Source: Candidatus Peregrinibacteria bacterium
GTDB taxonomy: Bacteria; Patescibacteriota; Gracilibacteria; UBA1369; LOWO2-01-FULL-3
Assembly (NCBI GenBank): GCA_018654255.1
Contig: JABILX010000004.1
Coordinates: 1 to 64,000, forward strand
DNA length: 64,000 nucleotides
Direction: 5' to 3'
Shown here: piece after piece, positions 1 through 9,007 of the stretch
Layout: the number at the start of each line of letters is the position of its first letter
Numbering within the stretch: the stretch's first letter is position 1
Translations under genes and position numbers: made by a program
Notes under the pieces: model-generated
What the model was told of the DNA's origin: nothing
Seen by the model: only the letters and a program-made list of their open reading frames with translations
The model's database searches: none

Positions 1-175
1 ACGCATCGTCTTCGGGCTCGGTGGTGTCGTGTCCGTTGTGCACGTCCGCGATGGACGCGGCCTTGTCGGAGGGGATGTCATCGACGCAACCGCCGATGGT
101 CAGACATCCCAGGGTGATGATCAGGGCCAGAACCAGGCCCGCCTTAGAAACAAAGAGACTCGTGAGCTTTGCCAT
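1..175 (-). CDS. Partial lipoprotein (N-terminal 58 aa; runs off the window edge)
   Basis: Minus-strand ATG at 175 preceded by AGGAGG; translates MAKLTSLFVSKAGLVLALIITLGCLTIGGCVDDIPSDKAASIADVHNGHDTTEPEDDA with signal peptide and IGGC lipobox. Absent from the ORF track because no stop lies in the window. Confidence 0.7.
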   Translation of the reverse strand, partial: MAKLTSLFVSKAGLVLALIITLGCLTIGGCVDDIPSDKAASIADVHNGHDTTEPEDDA

Positions 176-876
176 TTCGAGTTTCCTCCTCAATTGGCGT
201 GTCCAAAAAAAGACAAGGTGTATCATCAAAGCGACTAGCTTTATAAGCCGCTGAAAAAGGGGGGAGGGTGGTGGGGTGGTAAGGTGAGACAATTAGGCAG
301 GATTGGGAGATAGCAGTCAGAAAAGACTGCAAGACTATATATCCAATGCGAAAACCGTATACAGGCTCGCGTTACCATGGTTAATAGATAGCTTATTGAT
401 TCTTGTTAAGCCACCAATCATGGAGACAAAACCCTTTTGCCCGCTTGAAGCAGAGAATTATCTCCACGGTAGGCAGCTTAAAAGAATACAAAATTATCCA
501 GTCGAGTTTTCAAAGATCGTCCTATGTTTGTTGCAGATACCATGAAGGTAGGGCTTTATCGGCCCAACCAAGCGATCCGCCTTGGTGTCCTAATGAATAC
601 GGGCATATTGCGAGCATCCTATTAAGAAACAAAAATAGGAAGCGAAATATACATGAAACAGATGAAACTGTCAAGGAAATTCGGGCAGAAACCGCTAGCC
701 GAAAACAAAACTAAAAACCTTGACAAAATCACTAGTAGCATGTAGAATTCCGTACCTGGCCACTTTATAACCTAATACAATGCTATTTTTGCGCGTTAGT
801 TATCGACCCTGCTACAGGTTAGCACTGTCATGCTAATGTTTTTGTTTTAGGAAAAAGAAGGTCAGTGATCTTTTAC

Positions 877-892
877 AAATAGGCATTACGGT
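877..892. repeat. Left arm of 16-bp inverted repeat (aaataggcattacggt)
   Basis: Exact reverse complement at 2565-2580. Confidence 0.85.
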
Positions 893-1179
893 ATAAGTTA
901 TTCGACTTATTTGTAGTGGCAAGACTAGGGGATAACAGGTTGTAAAGTGGCCTTTCTTCCTTTGTCCCCTGATTTTGCCACTATAGAAAGTTAAGATAAC
1001 TTCTGTAGATTATACATACATACCCCAAACAGCCGCTCAGGAGAAATTAGAGCGTTTGCAATATGGTTTCCACACCCCCCTTTTGACACCTCCACTTAAC
1101 AGAGGTGATTATAATAGATAGTTCACTTTGAACGAGAGTTTCTCTTTTTCCCTTTTTTCCTTTCAAGGAGGAAGTGTCG

Positions 1180-2475
1180 ATGAAAACCATCACACAGCTG
1201 ATCGTGGCGATCCTGATCGCCTGGGCTCCCGTGCAGATTGCGCGGGCAACCGACAACCCCAACCCCTGTGGTGACAAGGAGATCTGCATCAAGGTCCCCG
1301 GAGTCAACCAGGACTGCTTCAAGGTCTGCTGCGGACAGAAGAACAAGATCGTCGAGGACGACGACGGCACCACCACCCAGGACTGCTCCTGCGACGCCGG
1401 CGAGTTCTGTCAGCGCATCCGCGGCAAGGAGATCTGCCTGGATTCCGTGCAGCTCGAGACCTACAGGGCACACAAGGCTAAGCGGGCCGCCGCCGCACAT
1501 CGCGCGCGGCAGAAGGCCAAGCTGGCCGACCTGGAATCCAAGGCCGCAGAGCTCGAGAAGGTCAAGGGCGACGTCGAAGCGACACGCCTGGCACACCTGC
1601 AGATGCTCCAGTCCCAGGCCACCCTGCTCAGCGACACGGAAGGCTGGGCGCGTGAAGAGCTGACCGAGGCCAAGAAGGTCCTCGAGGACAACCAGAAGCA
1701 TCATGACGACATGAAGCTCAACTGGCTTAAGCTCCGCGACGACATCACCGCGTTCGAGAAGTACCTCGCCGAGACCCACGACCCCGCGAAGACCAGGGCT
1801 ACCACGATCATCTCGAATCCCGATATGACCAAGGACCACCCTGAGCTGCTCACGGACTCCATCACTGAGCTCCAGACCGTCGACGCAACTCTCTCCACCA
1901 TGACCTCAGCACTGATCGCCTCACGCGAGATGATCTGGAAGGCCGAGGAGAAGGACGTCAAGGCCGAGCTCAAGCGCAAGGTCAAGGAGATCAAGAAGCT
2001 CAAGAGGAAGGCCAAGAAGCCGAAGCATTTCGAGGTTTCCGGTGGGACGACGATCATCATGACCGACGACAAGAAGACGATGTCGGGAGGACAGCTCTCG
2101 GCGCGCTACCGGTTCCTGGATGGCGTCTTCCAGCCCACTCTCGGTCTCCGGCTCGCAATGGGCCAGTTCCCCAATTCCCGCTTCTACAACGGAGTGCTCG
2201 GGGAGCTCGGCGCGTACGTTCGGGTTCACAAGAACTTCGAGCTGGTATTCCTGGGACACGGCGGTGGTTACTGGGGCTTCTACAAGTCCACCGGTTCCGG
2301 CCCGGCGGCAGGTGCACGTGGCGGCATCGTGATCCGCTTCAACCAGGAGTCGGCGATCACCCTGGCGTACAACTACGAGGGGATCATCCCGATGAAGAAC
2401 ACGGAGACGTACAGCGATTCGTGGAAGTACAGCTCCCACGGCTTCGTCCTCGAGTTCAACGGCGGGATCTTCTAG
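1180..2475 (+). CDS. Secreted coiled-coil protein with probable C-terminal outer-membrane beta-barrel-like region
   Basis: AAGGAGG 8-9 nt before ATG 1180 (ORF track starts at GTG 1174); signal peptide, Cys-rich N-terminus, long charged helical region, beta-rich C-terminus ending in Phe (..EFNGGIF). Markedly GC-rich codons. Confidence 0.7.
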   Translation: MKTITQLIVAILIAWAPVQIARATDNPNPCGDKEICIKVPGVNQDCFKVCCGQKNKIVEDDDGTTTQDCSCDAGEFCQRIRGKEICLDSVQLETYRAHKAKRAAAAHRARQKAKLADLESKAAELEKVKGDVEATRLAHLQMLQSQATLLSDTEGWAREELTEAKKVLEDNQKHHDDMKLNWLKLRDDITAFEKYLAETHDPAKTRATTIISNPDMTKDHPELLTDSITELQTVDATLSTMTSALIASREMIWKAEEKDVKAELKRKVKEIKKLKRKAKKPKHFEVSGGTTIIMTDDKKTMSGGQLSARYRFLDGVFQPTLGLRLAMGQFPNSRFYNGVLGELGAYVRVHKNFELVFLGHGGGYWGFYKSTGSGPAAGARGGIVIRFNQESAITLAYNYEGIIPMKNTETYSDSWKYSSHGFVLEFNGGIF

Positions 2476-2564
2476 CGTCCACCTCCAACCAGGATCCAGC
2501 ACAACACGCTGCTGATGATCCGGGGGAATAGGTGTTCAATCACCATGTATAACCATTGTCTACA

Positions 2565-2580
2565 ACCGTAATGCCTATTT
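2565..2580. repeat. Right arm of 16-bp inverted repeat (accgtaatgcctattt)
   Basis: Exact reverse complement of 877-892. Confidence 0.85.
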
Positions 2581-2704
2581 CCCTTACAAAAAAACGCCAA
2601 AACAAGCCTATCTTAGACCTTTTATTACAAAAAGGGGAATTTGCCAAACCTCAAACAAAAAACCTCTCAAACCGCAACGGGACAACGAAAAAGGAGTATG
2701 TCAA

Positions 2705-3238
2705 CTAGGTACGCTCAATAAAACCAGTTCCACCAAAAATCTCATCAATACGGGCTCGAGTAATAGAGAATAGCCCAATCGGCGGCATATCAGACAAAAT
2801 ACGATTAACCATGCTTGGAACACAACGCGAAAATGCAAAAGGAGACATTCTTTCTAGGGCATCCCTGTCGGAAGCTGAAGTATCAGATAATTGATCCAAA
2901 CCACCCAAATCCATCAAACGAGTCGGTCGAGGAGGATAATCTTCCCACATAAGTCCCAATAAACGCTCAAATATTAATTCTGGAGACATTCCTTCTCTAA
3001 ACCAAGCACCGATCATTTTTAAACGAAATGCAAGGTTATCATACTCTGTTAGTCCATCCTCAGTCCGCAAATCATCAGTTGTAAAAGCATTTAAACGTTC
3101 AGTCCATAACTCAGCTAGTGAGGATAGAACACCTAAAGCTTGTTGAGGAGTAGGAGTGTGAACAATATGATTGTCTTCCAAGTCACGATCACCCATAAAT
3201 TCAAGGTTAAATTTTTTAAACATAAATATGGAGGACAA
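2705..3238 (-). CDS. Hypothetical protein (177 aa)
   Basis: Intact ORF; no family recognised. Confidence 0.55.
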   Translation of the reverse strand: MSSIFMFKKFNLEFMGDRDLEDNHIVHTPTPQQALGVLSSLAELWTERLNAFTTDDLRTEDGLTEYDNLAFRLKMIGAWFREGMSPELIFERLLGLMWEDYPPRPTRLMDLGGLDQLSDTSASDRDALERMSPFAFSRCVPSMVNRILSDMPPIGLFSITRARIDEIFGGTGFIERT

Positions 3239-3309
3239 TATTACAACACGGAGCCCAGCTTGTCAACCCCTCCCACCCCCCCCCTAAACCAACCAACCCC
3301 CCACAAAGC

Positions 3310-3339
3310 AAAAACCCCCCGCTTGCGCGGAAGGTTTTT
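3310..3339 (-). terminator. Rho-independent terminator downstream of SLH gene
   Basis: aaaaaccccccgcttgcgcggaaggttttt: GC-rich stem flanked by A/T runs. Confidence 0.6.
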
Positions 3340-3383
3340 GCCCCTCATTCCTATGAAAATGTCTAATCGTATGAGTGTGTGGT

Positions 3384-3452
3384 GGTGCTTGTTTTGCGGG
3401 CGGTCCTGTTCGTCGACTCGAGAGTCAGCGAGTGGACCAAGGCCTCAGCACC
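3384..3452 (-). ncRNA. Candidate structured 3'-UTR RNA (three nested stems)
   Basis: Complementary pairs 3384-3389/3447-3452, 3402-3406/3434-3438 and 3416-3420/3429-3433, between the SLH stop codon and its terminator. Confidence 0.4.
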
Positions 3453-3474
3453 CATGGCCTCTATATCAATCGGT

Positions 3475-5799
3475 TTATAGTAAACCAGCTTGAGATAATC
3501 TGTAGAGTAGTAGAGCTACTTCACCTCTCATAACTTTGTTACCTGGGTAGAAGTATCCAGAATATGTGTTGTATAGGTCATAGTCATGAGCTAGACAAAC
3601 ATAATCTTGGTACCAATCACCTTCAGCATCTGCGTAGTAGTTAACGTTACAAACAGGAACGTTGTATCCGTTTACTGTTTCAGCAGACTCAAGTGTGAAT
3701 TTAAGTAGTTCAACTCTGTTGATTTCTTCTTCAGGTTGTACAAGAGTAGTACCTCCGTATCCAGCAACTAGTCCGTAAAACTTACCAGTTCGTAGATATT
3801 TCATATACCAGCTTCCTGTAATAACATCAGTGAAACCAAGGTTTGTATAATCATCAGGTAGTACAGGAACATCAAACGCTTCAACGATTACCTTCAAAGC
3901 TTCAGCTCTGTTGATAAAGTCGTATTGTCTGAATGAACCATCAGTGTACCCACCGAATACTCCACTATCTTTTGCCCAAAGGATTGCTTCGCAATAGTTT
4001 GAGTTAGTAGTTACATCCCAGAATCCACAGTTTTCAGTTGGATCTGGTGTTGGGCCTGGAGTAGGACCTGGTGTAGGTTCACCTCCGATTGTTCCTTCGT
4101 TACCGATAACAAAGAATCCTCTTTCTTTATCAGTTTTGCTGTTTTTACCATCAACTCTTGATGTTACTCTGTATGAGTACTTGTCGTTTTTGTCCAATTT
4201 CTTTCCATCTTCGTCACGACCATCCCAACTGAAAGTGTAACTTCCAGCTTGTAGAGTTTGGTCGTCCAATAGAACAACTTCTGAGTTTGAAGATTTATTA
4301 CCCTTGAAGATTTCAAGAGTAACTTCTGCTTCTTCATCGATTGTGAAATCGATATCAACAGTATCTTCAGTGTTCTTTGAAACGATTACTGGGAAGATAG
4401 AGTCGTTAGTAACGTTTGATTCACCAGTTGATACTTCGTCTTCTTCAACCTCAACATCAATTTCGCTAACTGACTCAATGTCGTCGTTAGCTATGTTCAT
4501 AGCTGTAACTCTGAATTCGTAAGTATCTTCATCAGCTTCATCATCGTCATCATCCATTCCGTCCCATTGAACTGCATACCAGTCATTATCTGAAACTTCT
4601 TCTTCGTCCATTAAAGTAACGACTTCGTTGTTGCCGTCCATTACTTCAACAGTAACGATAGCATCAGCATCAACACGGAAAACTACATATGTAAATTCTC
4701 CGATTGTGTTGTCGAAAGACTCTTTAGTAACAAACATGTCGTCCATTACTTCAGGTTGATCATATTCAACTTCAACGTAATAAGTAACTGTATCATCGTC
4801 AGCTTCGAATACTAGAGCCCAAGTTCCTTCTTCTATATAATCATCGTCATTATCAAGACCGTCCCATTCGATTTCGTAACGGTCAGAATCCATCTCTTCG
4901 TCTTCCCAAAGTTCAACGTCGTCATTCTCACCAACTAATTTAGCGTGAAGTGAAAATTCTTCAACGTCTTCTTCAAGTTCGAATTCGATGTCTAATTCAT
5001 CGTCTGAAGGATCCCAAGGGTTTGGAGAAACTTCAACGTTAGTAATTAGGTCTGAATCAGCAACACCGTCGTATTTAACTTCAACAGTTACAGACTCAGT
5101 ATCTGTATCGTCAGCTGTAGTAGCTACAACTGTAAGAGTGTAGTCACCAGCTTCAACTAGGTCACCGCTATCATCACGAGCATCCCAAACTAATGTTCCA
5201 GATGTTACGTCATTAAGAGCAGCGAAAGTTTTAACTTCGTCACTATCTTCGTTTTCGATTACAGCTACAACGTCAGCTTCCATATTCAACTCGAAAGTGA
5301 ATGTAGCAGAATCAGTAGTAGTTGTTGGATCAACAACTGAAGTATCAGCTTCTAGAGTAGAAACAGACAAACCTTCAGGAGTACTAGTAATAGTAAGAGT
5401 AGTATTAACAATACCACCTTCTGAACCATCAACTGCTGAAGCAACAGTTCTAATCATGTAGTCACCGTCAGCCAATGGAGTGTTCTCTTGAAGCATCCCA
5501 TCGATATCCCAAGAGTCAGGAGTGTTAGCTGTTAGTTCCTCATCCTGGAAAACTACAATGTATGTAATACCTGTAGCAGGATCCATCAAGCGACTAGTCG
5601 CTACAGAATCCTTCGCAACCTCTATAGTTAGGATTGCAGTATCACCTTCGCTTGGATTGATTGAATCAACATCAAGGTCATATCCAATAACCAAAGGTTC
5701 AACTTGATCAGGATCTTCATCACCAACACCTCCTGCTACTGCAGTCTGTGAAGTAAGAAGACCTGTGATTGCCATTACGGCTAGAAATTTTTTCCACAT
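3475..5799 (-). CDS. S-layer-like protein: signal peptide, FlgD/Ig-like repeats, C-terminal SLH domains
   Basis: Repeated 'xWDGxDxDGxxxxxGxY' units; C-terminal SLH-like 'YCEAILWAKDSGVFGGYTDGSFRQYDFINRAEALKVIVEAF'. Confidence 0.85.
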   Translation of the reverse strand: MWKKFLAVMAITGLLTSQTAVAGGVGDEDPDQVEPLVIGYDLDVDSINPSEGDTAILTIEVAKDSVATSRLMDPATGITYIVVFQDEELTANTPDSWDIDGMLQENTPLADGDYMIRTVASAVDGSEGGIVNTTLTITSTPEGLSVSTLEADTSVVDPTTTTDSATFTFELNMEADVVAVIENEDSDEVKTFAALNDVTSGTLVWDARDDSGDLVEAGDYTLTVVATTADDTDTESVTVEVKYDGVADSDLITNVEVSPNPWDPSDDELDIEFELEEDVEEFSLHAKLVGENDDVELWEDEEMDSDRYEIEWDGLDNDDDYIEEGTWALVFEADDDTVTYYVEVEYDQPEVMDDMFVTKESFDNTIGEFTYVVFRVDADAIVTVEVMDGNNEVVTLMDEEEVSDNDWYAVQWDGMDDDDDEADEDTYEFRVTAMNIANDDIESVSEIDVEVEEDEVSTGESNVTNDSIFPVIVSKNTEDTVDIDFTIDEEAEVTLEIFKGNKSSNSEVVLLDDQTLQAGSYTFSWDGRDEDGKKLDKNDKYSYRVTSRVDGKNSKTDKERGFFVIGNEGTIGGEPTPGPTPGPTPDPTENCGFWDVTTNSNYCEAILWAKDSGVFGGYTDGSFRQYDFINRAEALKVIVEAFDVPVLPDDYTNLGFTDVITGSWYMKYLRTGKFYGLVAGYGGTTLVQPEEEINRVELLKFTLESAETVNGYNVPVCNVNYYADAEGDWYQDYVCLAHDYDLYNTYSGYFYPGNKVMRGEVALLLYRLSQAGLL

Positions 5800-5846
5800 A
5801 TTTGTGAGTGGTTAAAATCTAATTATTTGAAATATATATATATAAA

Positions 5847-5864
5847 GTCTCGGTTTCTTGAGAC
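5847..5864 (-). promoter_or_regulatory. 5'-terminal mRNA hairpin; promoter -35 at 5897-5902 (TTGACA), -10 at 5874-5879 (TAATAT)
   Basis: GUCUC-AAGAAACC-GAGAC directly downstream of a 17-bp-spaced sigma70-like promoter; similar element at 8874-8892. Confidence 0.55.
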
Positions 5865-6006
5865 AGGTCGTGAATATTAAGTGTTAATTGACATATTGTC
5901 AAGTAATTTAACGACTTTTTTCATAGATTGTTACGCAATATGCTATTTAACAGGTTTAAGCTTGTGGAAGAAAATAATCTGCGAAAGTTAATTACGACAC
6001 AAAAAA

Positions 6007-6037
6007 GACCCTCCGCGTTACCACGGAGGGCCTTTTT
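6007..6037. terminator. Rho-independent terminator (possibly bidirectional)
   Basis: aaaaaagaccctccgcgttaccacggagggccttttt. Confidence 0.85.
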
Positions 6038-6070
6038 AAATTTTCAATTCATCGGCCGAAGCCTATGAAA

Positions 6071-8836
6071 CTAGTTTCCAAGAAGTCTATAAATTGCCTC
6101 AGCAACTTCAGCTCTTGAAGCTTGAACGCTTGGCAAGAATAGGTCACCTATTACTGTGAATAGGTTGTCCAATTTAGATTGGCAAACGTAACCTGTGTAC
6201 CAATTACCAACGCTAACGTCAGCGTATGGATTGTATTGACAAGCAGGAACAACAGTTACTCCAGCAAGCTTTGCTCCTTCATAAAGGAATTTCAAGAACT
6301 CAACTCTCTTAACTGCGTCTGAAGGTCTAACAGTGTTTGAAAGACCGTCTCCTGATAGAAGTCCGTATAGTTTACCACTTCTAAGGTAAGACATGTACCA
6401 AGCTCCAGGGATAACGTCATTCCATCCTAGAGTTGTACCATCGTCAGAGTAAAGGTTAAGGTCAAAAGCTCTCATAGCTACAGCTAGAACCTCTGCTCTA
6501 TTGATACTAGCATAAGGTCTGAATTCTCCTGAAGGATCACCTTCGAAGATTCCTTCTGAAGCCACCCATTGGATTGCGTCATAGTTTGGATTGCTTGGAA
6601 GTACGTCAACGAATGAATAGTCATCATTGTCGTTAGAACCAAGGTTAGATCCAGAATCATCGTCATCATCATCACCACCTATTTGAACTAGGTAAGGATT
6701 ATCAAGCAAGCTTGAACCATTGTCATCGTCGTTTGATGAACCTGTTTCAGATGGTCCTCCGAACACGTCTCCAAGATCGTCAGTAATAACAAATTTACCA
6801 GTTTCAGTTTCAGTGCTGCTTGAACCTTCTTTTTGTGTGTAGATCTTATAACTGTAGTAACCATCGTCCATTACATCTCCATCTTCCTCTCTTGTATCCC
6901 AAACGAATTTATAATCACCTTCTGGTACGAGAGTGTAATCCATAAGAATTACATCAGGTGAACCACTTGCAGTTCCTCCTTCCCAGATAGCAACTTTTAC
7001 TTCAGCATCGTCTTCGATTTCAAAAGTAAGTTCAACCTCACTATCTTCTTCAGTTACAGGTGGAATAAGCATATCCATAGTGATGTTTGATTTTGAACTT
7101 GAAACATCATCTTCGTCTAGATCAACAGTAACACTTTGAGTTTCACAATCATCATCACTACCAAGGCTACAAGCCTCAAGTTGGATTTTGAATGTGTCAT
7201 CATAATCAAAGTCATCACCATCATCCTCTAGACCATCCCAGTAAACTGCGTACCATTTATCTTTTTCAACTTCTTCTTTCTCATCTTCACCAAGAAGATC
7301 AACTTTTGAGCTGCCATTCTTCAGAACAACAACACTTACATTTGCATCTGTTTCAAGCATGAATCCGAAATAAACACCTTCTCCAAGATCAGGATCGATT
7401 TCTTTCTTTGTAACGAAAATTTCGTCGATTTCAGGACTTTCATATTCAACTGTGAAATCAGTCTCTACATAGTAAGTAGTCTCATCAATATCACCAAGGA
7501 AAAGAAGTGTCCATTCTCCTGGTTCAATGTATTCATCATCTTCATCTTTACCATCAAAATCAGTGTCATACACTTTGTCGCTAAGGTCATCTTCTTCATA
7601 TATTTCAACTACTTCACCTCCTTTTCTAGCTTCGATTTTTATTGTGTCAAAATCAACATTAAGTTCCCATTCAATATCAAGTTTTTCTTCTAATGGATCC
7701 CAATCACCACCTGGATCAAGGTCAATATTTTTGATCTTAGATCCACCAGGGTGATAGTTAGAACCTTCAGAAGTTACGTCAAGAACAATAGTGTCATCAA
7801 CAGCAACACCTAGATCATTTCTTGCAGTAATTACAACAGCGTAAAGACCTTCATCGACAACGTCTCCGATACCTTTTGTACCATCCCAGTCGAAATCAAG
7901 AACTTCGTTCTCGTACTCATCAGATCCATCGAAATCAGAAGGAATAAATACAACAGTTCCTTCATCCTCACCTTCAACATCAAATACAACGATTTCTACA
8001 GTGACATAAGCTGTACCATCCAAATCAAAAGTAACAGTTACGTCTTCATCCTCAGCAGTGAAAGCCTTATCTGCTGCATCCGCATCAGCAGCAGGGCTTG
8101 TAACTACAAGTTTTGGTGCTGAAGGATCTTCGTATTTAACAAAAAGATCAATAGTAACAGTCTCTACAAGAAATGTTAGTGGATAACTCTGTACCTTAAT
8201 TTCTAGTTGGTAATCACCAGGGAGAATATAATCACCTGAATCATTCCCATCCCAAGCAAAACTTCCTTCATAATTCTCATCGTCAGTAGCAATAACATCA
8301 TTAAAAGTTTTTACTTCTTCATCATCTAAGAGAAGTGCAAAAGATACTCGTGCACTAGTTGAAACTTCGAAATCAAGAACAAGGTCTCCGTCAAGAGATG
8401 GATCCCACAACATATCAGGTTCGAAATCATCAATGTCGATCCAAAGATCATGAGAAATTTCAAGATCTGTCTCAAAAGTTACTGCATCAAGTACCAAGAC
8501 AACTTCATAGTCGTCAGTAGGTAATTCAAGACCATCAGCATCAACGCCTCCCCAACTTACAGAACAATCTATGTCATTTTCACAAGTGACACCAGTCGTC
8601 AAATCAACGAGAGTATCTCCATCCCCATTGATAGTTAGAGAAGTAAAAACGGAAGCAACCTCTTTAGTAAAAGCAATGTCCAATGTTGGCTGATTATTTT
8701 CAACATAGACATACTCGTCTGTAGTCTCACCGTCAACGGACAGAGTAATATCTCCGTTGTCAGCAAAAGCCGCAGGAACTACCAATGTAGATAGAATCCC
8801 TACAACTCCCAAGAGTGAAATTAGTTTTTTCACCAT
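6071..8836 (-). CDS. S-layer-like protein paralog (FlgD/Ig-like repeats + SLH domains)
   Basis: Signal peptide, repeated 'WDGxxxxGD...' units, C-terminal SLH-like 'YDAIQWVASEGIFEGDPSGEFRPYASINRAEVLAVAMRAF'. Confidence 0.85.
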   Translation of the reverse strand: MVKKLISLLGVVGILSTLVVPAAFADNGDITLSVDGETTDEYVYVENNQPTLDIAFTKEVASVFTSLTINGDGDTLVDLTTGVTCENDIDCSVSWGGVDADGLELPTDDYEVVLVLDAVTFETDLEISHDLWIDIDDFEPDMLWDPSLDGDLVLDFEVSTSARVSFALLLDDEEVKTFNDVIATDDENYEGSFAWDGNDSGDYILPGDYQLEIKVQSYPLTFLVETVTIDLFVKYEDPSAPKLVVTSPAADADAADKAFTAEDEDVTVTFDLDGTAYVTVEIVVFDVEGEDEGTVVFIPSDFDGSDEYENEVLDFDWDGTKGIGDVVDEGLYAVVITARNDLGVAVDDTIVLDVTSEGSNYHPGGSKIKNIDLDPGGDWDPLEEKLDIEWELNVDFDTIKIEARKGGEVVEIYEEDDLSDKVYDTDFDGKDEDDEYIEPGEWTLLFLGDIDETTYYVETDFTVEYESPEIDEIFVTKKEIDPDLGEGVYFGFMLETDANVSVVVLKNGSSKVDLLGEDEKEEVEKDKWYAVYWDGLEDDGDDFDYDDTFKIQLEACSLGSDDDCETQSVTVDLDEDDVSSSKSNITMDMLIPPVTEEDSEVELTFEIEDDAEVKVAIWEGGTASGSPDVILMDYTLVPEGDYKFVWDTREEDGDVMDDGYYSYKIYTQKEGSSSTETETGKFVITDDLGDVFGGPSETGSSNDDDNGSSLLDNPYLVQIGGDDDDDDSGSNLGSNDNDDYSFVDVLPSNPNYDAIQWVASEGIFEGDPSGEFRPYASINRAEVLAVAMRAFDLNLYSDDGTTLGWNDVIPGAWYMSYLRSGKLYGLLSGDGLSNTVRPSDAVKRVEFLKFLYEGAKLAGVTVVPACQYNPYADVSVGNWYTGYVCQSKLDNLFTVIGDLFLPSVQASRAEVAEAIYRLLGN

Positions 8837-8873
8837 AAAATTTTGGGTTAAATTTATTTAAATATATTTTAAA

Positions 8874-8892
8874 GCGCGAGTTTTCTTAGCGC
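8874..8892 (-). promoter_or_regulatory. 5'-terminal mRNA hairpin; promoter -35 at 8924-8929, -10 at 8902-8907
   Basis: GCGC-UAAGAAAACUC-GCGC after GACCU; same layout as 5847-5864 with a different stem. Confidence 0.5.
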
Positions 8893-9007
8893 AGGTCTGG
8901 TATAATAGTACAAATTTAATATTTGACAACCTTTTATTACGGCAAAAAGGCAAAATTATTACATAATCACCTTTTTAATCAAGTTGCCAGCTAGCCCAAA
9001 AAGATGT

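Noticed and set aside
403-714. 103-aa ORF in the upstream spacer
   Set aside because: Low-quality composition, no SD, palindrome-rich non-coding context; not supported as a gene.
1123-1839. Antisense 238-aa ORF over the GC-rich gene
   Set aside because: Shadow ORF of a GC-rich coding region; the + strand ORF has SD, signal peptide and coherent protein features.
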